DNA of 64,000 nt from Sipunculus nudus. Its lineage: Eukaryota; Annelida; Sipuncula; Golfingiida; Sipunculidae. A program made the position numbers and the translations under genes. Below, piece after piece: positions 38,290 through 52,200 of the stretch (position 1 is the stretch's first letter; the number at the start of each line of letters is the position of its first letter). The stretch spans positions 50,201,297-50,265,296 of the forward strand of contig CM049321.1 of NCBI GenBank assembly GCA_026874595.1, given 5' to 3'. The notes beneath the pieces were generated by a model. That model searched no databases. It was not told the DNA's origin and saw only the letters and a list, made by a program, of their open reading frames with translations.

Positions 38290-40483
38290 GGTTCCGTAAC
38301 AATTGATAAACAAGCTCATACTTGCATTACAAAGTTTTATAAGAACACGGAGTACCTTAAGTTCATTGGTTAATATGTAAACCAGAAATTACATACATTA
38401 TAAGGAAAAGGCAGGTGAATATAACTGCCTTTAAAGATAAGTACATGCCTTATTGGTGTCACGAACAGTCGGATGAGGGAAACCTAAAAGTAAAGATGTT
38501 GTTATGATGCTTCCTGTGTTAAAGGTTTTTTTGTGCATGGGCTTCGAATAATAGAGATTTTTGGACTGTCGTTAGACATTAAACCGAATCTGTCTCTGAG
38601 GTTTTATCGAGATTTGACCTCAGAGCCGTAACAGTATTGACCGGGTTGGAACCCGGGACTTTCAGCTTTTTTCCTCTCTGATCTTCATTCCACGATCCAT
38701 CACATCAGTTAAAAACCGACGGTGGTGTCACTCGAACTCTGTCTCGTAATTGCTCTGCGGCTATTGTTTTGACACTCTCTATGCTCATTTCAGTCTTAAA
38801 TTGTCGGGAAGAGTTCAAGTTGGTCCTAAGGGGCTCATTTTATCTATTTCATTAAATCCTGTGTTTTTTATTTTTTTTGGAGGGGGGGGGGGGGGGCTAA
38901 TACAGCGCCGACTATCAGAAACTACGTCACTGTCACCGTGAGTGAATTTTTACCGCCATTTAGTATTGTTAGGGTGCTCCGGTTGCGGTATCGAGTTGGC
39001 GTACCTGCTGTTCCTGCGGGCCACTGGGCTGGGCGGCCTTTTGTTGTTTTCAACGGCACCTTGCTGTTTTGCGCTCAGTAAGCAACAGCTTCTACCCATC
39101 TCAGGTTTCTCAAAATAAACATTTAAATACATTACTATCCAGGTCAACAGCGCAGCCCGGGCGCCATCTATCCCTTCTTCATTCATTCATTGTTGAGAAC
39201 TATGTCAGAGCCGTAACAGTAACAGTGTCTTAAGACACACTGTTAACAGCCGTAACAGTGTGTCTTAAGAGGCTCACTTTCTTCATTTCCCCTAAATCTT
39301 CCAAAGGGCTATCAAAGCCGATCTATAAGAAACTGTCACTGTGCCCCTCGGGTGAACTGTCAGCGTCATTAATCGCATCTGGAATGAAGCTACAGTTCCT
39401 CAAGTGCGACATAATGAACATGTAATATACTAACAATTTAAATGTACTCCTATGAAACTGATGAATCAATCTACAGAGAAAACGCTCACACGCACGCCTG
39501 AAATCAGATATGTTGGTTATCCGGTAATTTCCTCACTTGATTTAAGACTTAGTGGCAGATCAGCAAAGGACAACACTTGCCACTGTTAGATTCGAACCCA
39601 CATCTCCCGATGTGCCTGCTCAATCGTCATACACGATAACCATTCCGCAACAGCGACTGGTCCCTTAAACCAACCTAATCACGTTGCGACACCCCTTTTT
39701 TAGTCTTGATATGCCTCTCTACTTTGACTGACTGCTTTACTGCAAGCCTGATTGAAATTTCTTTTATCCGGTCATATCACAAATGGCTTCTTCTTACATG
39801 AGGTGAATTATCGCCAACTTGTATGAGAGGAAAGTCCATAAAATTAAGCCCCGCTGATTTCATCTAAAGATTTATTTATTTCTCCTGAATATTTTAGAGG
39901 GGTTGAGTGTTTGTGTCTCATGTTAAGTTAATTTCTATGCTATAAAATGACAGGAGTTCACTTTGATTTATAGGGTTAGGGTAGGTTAGTTGTGAAGGAA
40001 GTATTTATAATTATAATTAGGCCCAGGTTTGGTGAACGATAATTTATATAATATCAACTCTTAAAGGCAAGAGGATTCGGGTTTTACTAATTTACTCTTG
40101 ACGGTAAACTGTCTGCGGTTTAGCGCCAGTGTTATGGAGTGAATCTACATATGAGAAATAATGAAAGAAACTGTCAACCACATCTAATTTGCCTAAAAGT
40201 TATTGGACTTGGTGAATTTATTATCGCCATATTTTATATTTTCCTCCAATGTACATTTAATTATAAATCAATGGCCAATGATACAAACTTATGGGGAATA
40301 AAGGCTATTTACGGGACAGCTCTTAGTCTTGGGTTTATTAAGTGAAATGTATCACGTGTTGGTAAGATATTCATATCTGATTGCAAACTTGCACATAAGT
40401 GTTTCCTGCAGCAAGCTTATATATGGTGAATATATCGGTAGTACAGCATGTAACGTGTTCAAAGATGTATATCTTAATTAATG

Positions 40484-40489
<6 letters not shown>
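38290..40489. other. Intron stretch with degenerate duplications
   Basis: GAGCCGTAACAGT recurs at 38620, 39210 and about 39250. GGGGCTCATTTTATC... (38830) resembles AGAGGCTCACTTTCTTC... (39268), as do the following GCCGACTATCAGAAACT (38906) and GCCGATCTATAAGAAACT. GTGTCTTAAGACAC near 39225 is a palindrome. A G run of about 16 lies at 38881-38897. A tRNA-like B-box (minus strand) lies near 38645. Confidence 0.4.
39580..39665 (-). repeat. tRNA-derived SINE-like head (minus strand)
   Basis: On the minus strand, GCGGAATGGTTATCG (A-box-like) is followed by GTGGGTTCGAATCTAAC (B box) at tRNA spacing. Stem pairing is incomplete. Confidence 0.4.

Positions 40490-40532
<43 letters not shown>
40490..40532. 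repeat. (TA)n microsatellite
   Basis: Pure TA tract. Confidence 0.97.
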
Positions 40533-40536
<4 letters not shown>

Positions 40537-40949
40537 TCTTATTCGAGCTGGTTGTAACATAAATTGCAGGAGACTGAATGCCAACATAACACATAACTCT
40601 GTGCATTTTGGTAGACTGGAGGTGCTATCCACAAAAGGAAATATGGTTGATAGTAAGTGTATTTAGAATTTATATGCAGTTTAAAAAGATTTTATCAATT
40701 TCTTTATATCTCACTTTCATTAAATGTTTATTTTAATTCAGTAAACAAACAATGGCCTAAATCTAAAGCACCTGCACATTTAAAAAAAAATGTTTATACA
40801 CAACAGAGTCCATCCTCTGTTGACGAGATACATTCCATTATAATCATATATTTTATGAATTGTGCAAGAACAAGAATGCTTACTATAACAAGCAGGTGTT
40901 TGTTTATCGTATTTTACAAGATATTTTGAGATTTTTTTTTTTTACCAAT

Positions 40950-41130
40950 GAAGTCGAGTCCAAACCATCCGAGTCCGAGTGCAGGTCCGAGTCCTGGTCA
41001 CTCGAGTCCTAGTCCAAGTCCGAGTCCAGGCCACTCGAGTCCTAGTCCAAGTCCGAGTCCCGGACATTAGAGTCTAAGTCCACCTTATACGAGTCCGGCT
41101 CATTTGGTATTCGAGTCCGAGTCCCAAGCC
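40950..41130. repeat. GAGTCC-rich minisatellite, period about 33
   Basis: CCGAGTCC, CACTCGAGTCC and TAGTCCAAGT blocks recur about every 33 bases. The reverse complement is GGACTCGGACT, shared with the arrays at 52890-53140 and 63820-63980. Confidence 0.8.
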
Positions 41131-44100
41131 GATGCAATTCTTGTTAAAACAAATTGAAAAAGGACATTTGAGATTATCATGCATATTTTGTGTTAAATTA
41201 CAAGTGCCCTATACTTAAATGTTTAATTACATTTAGCCCCCGATTTAAAACTTGGTGTAATAGTCTTATTTCATCACATTATTTTGAAAGTTCAATCATG
41301 TGTTCCATCTTTAAGTAATATGTGACATAGTTTCCCTGTTAACTGGAATATATATTACTTAATAATTAATGGTTGGGGTTTCCCGGTGACACCTGTAAAA
41401 CATTCCAAAGAAAGACAAATAATACAGTAACAATATTAGCTAATACAGTTTCTTGGGTATGTCAAGATATTCTGCTGTTATGCATGTTTGATTGAAAATT
41501 GAAAAGACCGGGCAGATAACATAACTTCTGGGACAAAGACACCAGAAAATGCCATATCCGACGACCTGAAGGAAATGAAGATAAGTGGTAGTTTTGTAAC
41601 ATTTATACATCCACAAGCGAGCTCTCAAGGCACTACGTTCAGCTAACAATCCTGTCCCCATGAACAACAGGGAAGTCTGCGCTGGGTTCGTTTTGTTTAT
41701 TATTCTTTACATTTATAACAAAGGAGACCTGAGTTTAAATATGTTCTTGTTAGTGATTTTTATCCTGTGTGTACGAAAGGAACCTTGGAAACTTCCCGAG
41801 ATGTAGCAGTTGTAAACCCTGCAAAGTTGATTATCTTTTTTTTTTTTTTTTTTTTTTTACTTTTCTTCTGTCTTAAAAAAAATGCTGCATTATTTCCTTC
41901 TTTCTGGTGAGTTATGCGGGGTTTAATTTTCTAAGGCCAAGACATTAAAATATAACTGAAGACGGCTTTTGGTATAAGTGACATAGATGTCGTTTTTGTT
42001 ATAGACTTATAATATCTAAACAAATGGTCCAAGAGGTGGGTAATTTTCTACAGCCTTTCGCCTATAAAATTTTGGTGTAAAAATATCAAGGAATAAAGAA
42101 CCATTCTGAACATTTCGAGCACGCGAGGGCATAAATCAATGTAAAATTTCAACGGGAATCCAATTTATTTTTTAATTAGTTTTTTTACAGAACCTACCTG
42201 ACCGAATGTTGCGAATAAGTACCAATCAGCTCTACTGAACAAGCGTATTCCTGTTCACAATTCTAATTCAAATCCTGTGGATTTGTGGTCAGTCTTGACT
42301 CTCGTGTTCTTTCACTACGCTGTGTGAGATTTCCATTATCTGGTTACGTATACGCCTCATACAATCCAGATTTCCGTGCGACATCCAAATTTACATGTCG
42401 CATGGGTTCCAGGATGGCCGCATAACGTTAGACCTGAATCCCGGGTATTTGCATATTAGACATAACAAGGCTCTTTTAGGACCTGACGATTCCCTGTCAT
42501 TTGCGTATTAGGACGTCACGCTTCATGAGACGGGCGCGGTTTCTATGAGAACGCCAACTGCAGTGCCGTAGACAGTCAACAGGCTTCGTACTTATTAACA
42601 TTTCCTGTATTAGTAAAATCATGTATTCAGGCAGTCCATACGTGGACCTTCATGTCAAATGATATGTCTCTGCTGGACGTACATCACGGTCCATGGACCA
42701 AATATAAATGCATTGTAGGCACTGTTGCACATATTTTGTAACCATAGGGCCAGTGCCCATTGCCGAGGTGACGGGCGTAGCATTTGTAAGACCACGAGTG
42801 TTAGTCCTCAGATCCACTGCAAACGCAGCTAAATTACATTGTGACTATTAACAGGGTTAAGAGAACATCGTCGCGTGTACACTGTGAGAGCTCAGTGGAG
42901 ACTAGATGGCTAGCTGAGGTAGAAATTTGTTACATTTTGATTAAACAATTGAACTATAAAGAGGGATGACCTGATAAGCGGTAATTGTAACACCTGCTGT
43001 CATTGGTTACAGGGGCATTGTTTATCAATTAAACGTGGTTAGTAGCCGCAGGTTTAAATTGATGAAAATTTCACAGAATGGCCATCGGATTCACATGAGG
43101 GAAGGCCTAATAATACTAAGACTAAATAAATCGGGATATTAGTGGTCAAATAGAAGCGCACAATGGCTGGTGACTGAATGAATCAACTTAGTTAGGACAA
43201 TATTTCTGGGAAAGACCATCAATACTTGCTGACGTTACTGGAAAAGACTTTAGTTCAGGGAGCCAGCGATGCGTGGCGCTAACAGTGACAGACTTTACCA
43301 GTCGATGACAAGAGTCGGTCAGAGAGCTGTAAATTAATGACATAAGTTGCCGCGAGGTGGCAGTACCTGTTCTAAGCGTTGCAACACAGCGAGAGCAAGA
43401 TTAATGGGATTAAGTCATAATCACTGCATCGATTGGGCCAGTCTAGAATTGGCCATGTGGCGATTGTTTTAAGGAATATGTAATGACAAACATATTGACA
43501 AAATATTCAAGCCAGTACCCCAATAAAGTCGGTTCTGTAAAGGACGGAGTGGAGGGGGGAGGGGGCTTGCGATTTCAAAAGTATAGGACAAGTGCCGGGC
43601 AAATAATCAAATTAATGCACCTTTTTGCAGATGTAACCCCAATATGGCAGTGATAGATAAACACTTAGATAGTTATAGTGTTGAAATGGGCCAAGTTCCC
43701 TACATCACTTTTTCTTTGACAAACCCTTTTCCTGAATACCAATAGTATAAAGATCGGCAACCTTACATTACAACTTATCACTCCGCAGGATTGCAGCCGG
43801 ACAGGAGCCCGCCTGATACACAAAGGAGAAAAAAATATATTTTGTGTTAGAGTACCCAAGGTATGGTGAAGCTTTAAATTGAACCAAGCATTGTTTTTTT
43901 CTCCAGGCGGGAGCAGCATTTGGATAAGTGCTTTTCGCGATATTAGATATATCAATTTGTTGGATACGATGCTATTAATATCATTCCTGCAGTTTGTCAA
44001 TAAACTAATGGTCGGATTTCATGGAACATCTTCACTTTGTCAAGCCTTGCAAATTTGATTATAGAATTGTTGTCGGTGAAAAAAAAGATGATGGCAGTTT

Positions 44101-47100
44101 TCATTTACCAACCCATCCTCTCTGCTAACTTTTTGTCTGTTTAACATTATAGTAATGTACTCTTGCCCGTTCTTAAAAGATACATAAACACTTTGAATAA
44201 TAAGTGTATTATTGATGTTATTAGTTCATCTTGATTTAATACAAAAGTTTTCCAGCAAAAAAACCGGGCACAGGAACTTACTTTCGCCAGTTCAACTCTT
44301 TTATCTGTTGTTATGGTTCTGGGCCATATTTTGCTACACGACCGGAGAAATGTTGATATATACAGCAGCGGCTTTGCGTTCGGTCTTTCACTTATCTCAA
44401 CCAATTTATATGTTTAAATTTATAACAAGAACCTTATTTTTATTACAATTAAACTATTTTAACCACGTTTGACTAAATCGAAATATATCGATATATGAAC
44501 ATCAGATATGGAACTGAAATATACCCAGGGCGGTAGAGCAATATGCTGATATATCCATAATATCGCTCACCCCTACCCCTTATATTCATGACATCATTCT
44601 AAAATTTCTACCACTCGCCAAAAATATAATCCTAAAATACAGTCTAAGCTGATTACATTTTGCCTCTGTAATTTGATCTCAAGGTGGTACACTTATAGCC
44701 ATGTCAAAAAATATTTCGAGATCAAGCTCCCTTACCAATAGTCCTATGAAAAAAAAGAGCAAGAAAAAGGTTAAGGCAGAGAATTAAAATTTTCCAGTTG
44801 TTATTGCCAGATTGAAACTGTCGAGGGACACAAAGAATTCGAAATCAAGATAAGGAGGGTCAGGTCCGTTTGTTATAAAGGGGCAAGCATGAGTCCGGGC
44901 AATTTTACAGAGTTAACATGGACAAATCTAATTTAAACTTGTTTATTCGCCTTTTACCAAAGAAAGGGCAAATTTAGAAACAGCCTGGATGTGTTTAATA
45001 TTTTAGCGCAAATTTAATGGAAGGGTGGATGAAATGCGTCCCCGTCTTGCTGTAGCAGAAAGCACATTTCTACGTATTGCTTATTATATATTCTCCCGCA
45101 TAAATGGCAAACATGCCAATTCAAAAGGTTGCGATAAAGAGAAACCCGTCCTGGTTAAACAATACAAGGAATGAACAGCTTGACTGTAAAGAGTTTGCTT
45201 CAATCAGGTCATTACACTGTTTTTATTATTTATGAATGTCAAGAACTGTCTAAAAACACGTTGACCGGGCAGAAGCTATATAAATCAATATAATTCAACG
45301 TTATTAATAAAATGTAAAAGCCGAACAAAAAGTGGGGAAAAATACTGTTCCTACCCACGGATCTGACTCTATTTTTTATTGATTTGAAAACCGATTTTAT
45401 CATAGACAAGTGCATGTTCTGCTTATTCTTTTACTCCGCCACCATAAGCTTAAATTAAATGAGCTAATTGATGGAACTTAACTAATATTTAGATTGATAG
45501 AGTTTTGCGAGTCAGTAAATATGAGAGTACCAATATCTCCAACTTCTGAAAATATTCATCTGTTCAATGTCACGTCGAAGCATTGGCAAGGACTTGAAAA
45601 GTCAACCGAGGGCTATTTTTTTTTTAAACACGGCTGTACCTAATCATACCTTAAATCCCTATTGTTATGAAATCCATTATTTGCCTGAACATCATTGTAC
45701 TGATCGTCAACCGGTTTACTCCATTCATTGTTTTCACTTTCTCGCCTTACTTGAGGGGAATGATAATAAGAGTTTTAATAATTGTCCACAAACGCATCAT
45801 ATTTTTTGCCAAATTCATTTATTGTCAGAGCTATTAGTTAATGCGGTATTAAATCGCAGCTTTAATGCAATGACTATAACGTTAATGACTAAACACAAAG
45901 GATACAATACTTAATTTATACCAGTACAGTACAAGGATATCAGCTTCTACCGGCTTATAAAATATAAAGGGTAACAAAAGAAATTAGAAAACTGTATTAT
46001 AAGGAATGCAAGCCTCTGTCAGGCGAGGGGGGGTTCCCTATTGTAGGATTACCCAAAGTTGTACTTGCATTTACTTAACCGTCCCACGAGGTTTATTCAT
46101 GTATAATATTCCTTAATAACCTTCCTGAATCCGTATAATGTAACGGATCCACACCAAAATATAATCGTTTCTTCACTTGGCTATTCCCAGAATGCCCATA
46201 AAATGTCATAATATCCCGTTCATGATTGCGTGAGTAATGTTGTGAACAACATACACACACACACACCGTCACACACACAAAACATGAACTGATGTGACAT
46301 TTGATGGTCCCATCTGATGATCGATACATTGCAACCCCCAGTGATATTGCTAGGGGTTGTGATAATCTTAAAATTGAGCCGGGGATATTTAATTCATCAA
46401 TTAGACCAAGAAAACAGACTCGGTATATATTGTATTTTACATTTTTGTCCTTTTGCTTAGAAGAGTCGAGAGAGTAACACATATGGAGTTGTATCCCGTA
46501 ACCACTGCCTTATTCTTGAATGATGTTGTTATTAATTTGTTGACTGTTTCCCTAATAATGAACAAGGGATCAATGGTAAATATTGTTAAAAGACAAACAG
46601 AGTAGAGAGTTGTGCGAAATAAAACATACATAGTCAAATTTTAAGGCCTGTCACCTTTTACCAAAAAAAAAATTAGAAAAATACTAATGATAACATATTT
46701 CAACTGGGATGTGCTTAGTCAAAGGTTTTATAGAATAATTAAAAATGCTTGGGAAGCAGACCCACGCAAAATACTCCATTGTGATTGGTTTTATAGACAA
46801 ATTGGCTTAACGTAGTGCCAGGAGAACTCGCGTGTGGATGTAAATTGTCGCAACAAAACCACTGTATTGGATTTCCCTTAGGCCATCCAAGATGCCATAT
46901 TCTGTCATTTTGTACTTCAGAAAATAACAACTATATGTATGTTGAGCAAAAATATTTCTAAGTACATCAGGATTTATGTCGCTAAGCTCACATGCTTAAG
47001 GTGTTGGAAGGAAACCTTGGAGGCGGATGTAAATTACCGCATAAACCGCTGTGTTCCAGCTATGGTGTGACGTTAAGTCGAGAGTTATCTCCCTCTGTCC

Positions 47101-47180
47101 ACCACAGTTTTTTTCAAAAGACAGCTCGATAGAAAATCTGTAGAAAATCCATCGTTTATTCTGGTTTAGTTAACATAGTT
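41131..47180. other. Intron stretch of about 6 kb, few features
   Basis: A T run lies at 41836-41858. ORFs at 43665-44000 (minus) and 45567-45914 (plus) exceed 100 codons but show no domain, signal peptide or splice context and are not called. 42300-43500 is unusually free of simple repeats. Confidence 0.4.
46090..46290 (+). repeat. Dispersed CA-rich repeat, copy 4
   Basis: GGATCCACACCAAAATATAA, AGAATGCCCATAAAATGTCA, ATCCCGTTCATGA, GTTGTGAACAACATACACAC. It aligns with the inverse of 35600-35800. The 129-codon minus-strand ORF across it is a repeat artefact. Confidence 0.55.
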
Positions 47181-47756
47181 ACTGCATGCCATGAGGGCCA
47201 CACAAAACTAACAATTCGGAATACATCAAACAGTTTTGAATGCTCTACACTGGTTTCCAGTTGAACAGAGAGGGAAATTGAAGTTCTGACTCTGGTATAT
47301 CAGTGTCTCTATAGGCTTGCACCCCAGGATCTTCAGGAACTATCGCAACCACAAATCCATGCAGTGCACTGCGTTCTGCTGACACATTTTAATTGAATGT
47401 CTGATTCACAAAATCATCTCGAGTGCAAAATGGTGCCTTCAGCATTACAGGGCCTAAAATTAATAAAGTAAAATAACTATGGTATTATATCCCATAATAC
47501 CTAAGATCCATGTGGAGTTACTCTCAGTGTAAGAGTCCTGTAAAAACATTCTTATTCATAAATCATTTCATTACATAACGACTCTTTTATTGTGTAGACA
47601 TATACCTTTTATCTTAAATGATAAGCATACACTTGTATATTTTTTATGATGTTTATCAACTCTTTTGTACAGCGTTTTAGAGCACTCTGTGGATTTTACG
47701 CTATGTAAAATAAATTATTATTATATTATAATTAATTTTATTATTATTATTATTAA
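47180..47756 (+). mobile_element. 5'-truncated CR1/L2-like LINE, 3' end
   Basis: Frame 1 reads NALHWFPVEQRGKLKF. After a frameshift at a TGA it continues LTLVYQCLYRLAPQDLQEL. This is the LHWLPV..R..FK.L.L.Y.CL..LAP..L signature downstream of the RT core in CR1/L2-clade elements. The 3' end has the typical TTTAGAGCACTCTGTGGA / CGCTATGTAAAATAAATTATT form followed by an (ATT)n tail. Truncated, frameshifted and inactive. Confidence 0.75.
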
Positions 47757-48576
47757 TTAGTTAACTCTTCTTTCTAACTTTTGCGAAGCAGTTTTTATCT
47801 GTGAATGGTTTCTACGTTCTCAGTATCGGCGAGTTTAGCTGTGTTTTAATGTTTCCCTTACTTTGTCATATTTTTCCCAAATGTACATTAATCTTACTTT
47901 CGATTTTGCTAATATATGCTTAATTTATTATATTCAAAATGGCTAACATTTAATTACTTGGGTTCTGATTATATTCCTTTCTGTTCTAGTATACACACAT
48001 TTTAAATGTGTGGAGCACTTAATATGTTTTAAACAAAAGCTTATTCGCAATTGGAAACACTCCACACAATACTTTGTTCAAGGTTAAAGGGGTATGATTA
48101 CTAAATCATGATCTCATCCATTCTTTTATATAATTTTTTGTTGCATTCTGGTTGTTATGTTACCATGCTAGATCACGCGTTGCCTTGAGACAAGATTTGC
48201 GCCAACTTTGACTAAGACTGTAATGGTAACGACCTAACTTTTAGTTTTAATGCTGACTTTTCTCATTCTTAATCTAAGTATGTAAATCTACAGGATTCCA
48301 TGTTAGTTTGTGACCTCATGACAAGGCGGATCATCGGCTTCCTCTCATTTCATATTCGATCCGGATACGCAAGCCCTGTTTCTTCCGCGCCTGCGGGACC
48401 TGTGTATTTAATCTCATTTCTGTGTTATAACGCCGCGGAATCCCCCTAAAAGTAAAATTAAATCACCCTCTATGTACCGACGCCTCTTAGCACACCAGCG
48501 GTGTAGGTAAAAAAAGTAATGAAGAGGTTATTGTAGTCCTTCAAAAATATTGGATAAAAATTGTTTTAAGGCAGAT

Positions 48577-48835
48577 TACATATCCCGGTCGTCCCACACT
48601 ATCAAAATCGAAGAGGTTTGATATGAGTAGAAACGACCTCTTGAAGGGTGGCGCTCGTTCGTGAGTGATACAAAACTTTTGGACACCGTCTCAGACTGTT
48701 GAAATCGAGCATTCACCTTGTGTGGGGGGCCGACCGTAGCAAAATTCTCACTGCTCCTCGGCTGAGATTTGAACCCACGATCCCCATGCTTTGGGCCTTG
48801 TGTTCTACCCTCAAACCACATAAGTCGTGCGAATT
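48577..48835 (-). repeat. tRNA-derived SINE in copy A
   Basis: On the minus strand: TGGTTTGAGGGTAGAACA (A-box-like), GTGGGTTCAAATCTCAGC (B box), then GGTCGGCCCCCCAC. Same family as 29684 and the paralogous copy at 58436. ORFs at 48576-48821 and 48699-48917 lie inside and are not genes. Confidence 0.65.
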
Positions 48836-49180
48836 CTTGACATGTCGAGCAATTGTATCAAATTCACAGTACTACTACAGAAGTCCTTTGCCAGATCCTC
48901 GGCCTAGTCCCATGTAGTTAAACAAAAGCTTAGATAAATATGCAAAAGGTCTCATTTCGGACCCGTCAGCATATTGATTTAATCATTTTCATTGGACCCG
49001 GCTTGTTAATGGCGAAGGAACGTGATAGTTTTAAATAAATCTCATTATAGCCAGTATATTTTAGATGAACTCGGAGGTGAGAAAATAGTTTTGTTTCAAC
49101 AGGAATTGATGTGCGTTTAGTTTGGTTGGTTGCTGACCTTTTTTTGATTAACCGGAATCAATGTTTAATATCATACACAG

Positions 49181-49203
49181 AAGAAGAAGAAGAAGAAGAA
49201 AAA
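49181..49203 (+). repeat. (GAA)n microsatellite
   Basis: Seven GAA units. The homologous site in copy B (about 59130-59150) has fewer and imperfect units. Confidence 0.9.
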
Positions 49204-52200
49204 TTGAAAGGATTTAACTTTAAAATTTAATAAAATATTGATTTAATGTGCTTAAACAGTTCTGGAGTAGAGCCCCTCGTGATTTTGAGAGCAATCAACT
49301 TATTCTCAAGAAGCTGGACCTATTCACCGGGGAGAATGTATTATAATTGAACAGTTTTAGAGGACATAGGTTAGCGAGGTGTGCTTGATTACTCGATTCC
49401 GTCCTGTCATTCATTATTTTACGTCAGTCTAGTCTACTTCTTCTGGATGGACAGCGATTTTCGTCCGTCTGCACGTGCGATATCTTGTGCAAGGGATTTG
49501 ATTGTTTTGACAAAATTCACCTGGCCTTATAACAGCATTTTGCCGGTGATAAGTGAGATACAACTCACTTGTGCTGATGAGAATATTTGCCGTAAAACCA
49601 CAACAACAAAAAAAGACAGGTAAAGAAATTTAAAAAATATCAATAGAGATTTCCTCGTCATTTCCGTGTCCAGGGATGAAATTGGTAAAGCTGAAACATA
49701 CAATATCTTTTTGGCTGCTGACTCCAGGATCAAATATTTTACAAGCTGCAATAAGTTTAATTCGACCGAGGAGAGCTGATAACTTCCACAGGGTTTGTCT
49801 GCTAATGAAGGATACTTTTGTTACAATTAATTTCCCTTTTTCCCTATTTTCGCCCTCGTAGGCGCTAGATCTCCAGTACAGAGGCCTGCAGGCTTGACTT
49901 GCGATCGGTCTCGATTGCAGACATCCTGTTCCAGTTAATATTTAGTTAGAGAATGGGTTTGTGCCCACTACGTGCAAACAGTACTAAGACCACCTCAACT
50001 AAATTTCAAGAACAAGAAACAGCCTCCAATTCTCTAAATAAATAATTACGCCAGATTAATTTTTTATTGATCAAACAATGCTCAGTTAAATTTACAGGTT
50101 GGAGTTTATGGGATTATTATAGTTAGGGCTGGGTATTTGTCAGGTTATTCCGATTCATTATGAATTGCAATGAATTAAGTAGGATACACGGTATATGATT
50201 TGACAATGCACATTGTTTTCTTTGTGTAAAATATTCGTAATTAAATTTCAATGGATGTTCTGCATATGTCTTGTTTCTTGATATTAATTGAATGACAACG
50301 ACGATAATGAAAACTTCTCCTGCTTAGCTTGGTCTAAATATAGCAAATGAAAATAGTTCTAGCTTTATAAATACTTAAGGTTTTAGCTTGATTTATTTGT
50401 ATCCTCATTTGATGGCATTCACAATGTTTACTCGATAGGACAAGACAGCATTCAAAACATATCGTTAATTGTACTCATGTAGCTAATCGAATCGTATCGA
50501 TATATCGGGTATTGATATAACCCTTATATTGAACAATATTGTATGGACCCCCCCCCCCCCCATCCCCGCCCCACCCAAGTGCAAAACCATTTATTTCATT
50601 TTTTCTCCTCCTGTTTTTCTTTCTTATCTTAGTGCATGAGGTAGAATTCGAGTACATTGGCGGGGAGGCTCCCTTGCGATCGGACGTCAATTGCCGACAC
50701 ATAGTTTAAGGAAACAGGACTGGCAAAAAGATCCTATATTTAAATTCAAACAAAAAGTTGTTTTGAATACATAATATACCTTTGAAGTATACCTCATTTT
50801 AAATCTGTCATTATTTTCTTTTTGATAGTACACATTTTTTTAACAATGGGCCAATGAAGGTTTGAATGGATTTTGTTATTGATCCGGAACATGATCCGGA
50901 GTCAGGAATGACATTAAGGGAAAATGTACAGTCATTTATAAACAAAAGAATTAGGGATATAGGCCGAATAAGAGAATACAAACACGGTCTTGTTAGCATC
51001 CAACAATATGGAAGCCCACAGACCTGCATTCCTTAGATTGCAGATTACAAGTTTTCTAAGTGTTCAGTCCATTACGGAGACTGACATCCTGTAGATATCT
51101 TTCCCTGGGTAACAGTTCGTGGTTTTTGCGTCTTTGACTGCAAAAAGAGAAACTGGGCTAAAACCATTACCTTAACTGTATATTTGTTTCAACAAGATCG
51201 CGTTTAGAGTTCGTTCTGACCTTATATTACAATCTGTATTACAGAGGGAACCAATGAGATTCTTATTGCAGGCCTTATCTTATGAGATCTCAGGGTTTTA
51301 GCCTGAGCAATGGAACGCGGCTGTTTTGCCTGCGCTAAGTTTATTAACTTTGGGCAGTCCACTTGACACCCCATCGCCATGTCCTGACTTTTACATACAA
51401 TGCACTTGAGACAAAATTGGTACCGTGGACAATTTTCTCTGATAACAGAACTGCGGTAATAGTGCTGCCCAACCTTTAAAAAATAATAATGGGATGGTTA
51501 CTCGTAATATCAGTCTAAACATTTTATCATTTATTCATTTAGAGATGAATAGCCTCATCTTTTGGTGTAATTTATACAAATTATCCCTAAATTTTAAAAT
51601 AGGGAGATGTTTTATGAGAATACAATTATCTGAATCACGGCATTATAACTAATTTATACTGGAACTAAGCATTAATTAACAGTAACTCTAATCTCCAAAT
51701 CTAATTAATGATCTTCAAATTCGAGAATAAATATGATAATTAAACATTTTGCTAAATTACAAAATTTTTGTCCTTGGATTTCAGCAGACACCAAAATCTG
51801 AGTCAGTGTCATTAAGATGTCAGTAAATACGTGATCTTAAACACGTGACATCAGAGTTTTATGGCGTTCTTGTTTCGCAGTACCAATAGTGAATAGATAT
51901 AAAATTAATACATGTTCTACGCTTGAAGTATAAATATATTTCTTCCTTTATTCAATAAATGATAAATACTATAACATTATGTTTAGAAAGAATCTTTTTT
52001 TAACATTACTTTATAAATAAGCTGCTTTATAACAGTTAACTCATTTTGGCTTTACTCATATTGTCACTTTTTTATACATAACTTTTTATTTACACAATAG
52101 ATTTGTATAAATCCCATATATATAAAATGTCACCATACAATATATCACATAGCATTCAAAATGTTATAATTGGGTCGGACGTCTAAGCATATCACTTCCC

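Noticed and set aside
43665-44000. 111 aa minus-strand ORF
   Set aside because: No family signature and no conserved context.
45567-45914. 115 aa plus-strand ORF
   Set aside because: No recognisable domain, signal peptide or splice context. One such ORF is expected by chance in 64 kb.
46093-46482. 129 aa minus-strand ORF
   Set aside because: Runs through the dispersed CA-rich repeat; the Cys/Val stretch is the translated CA tract.
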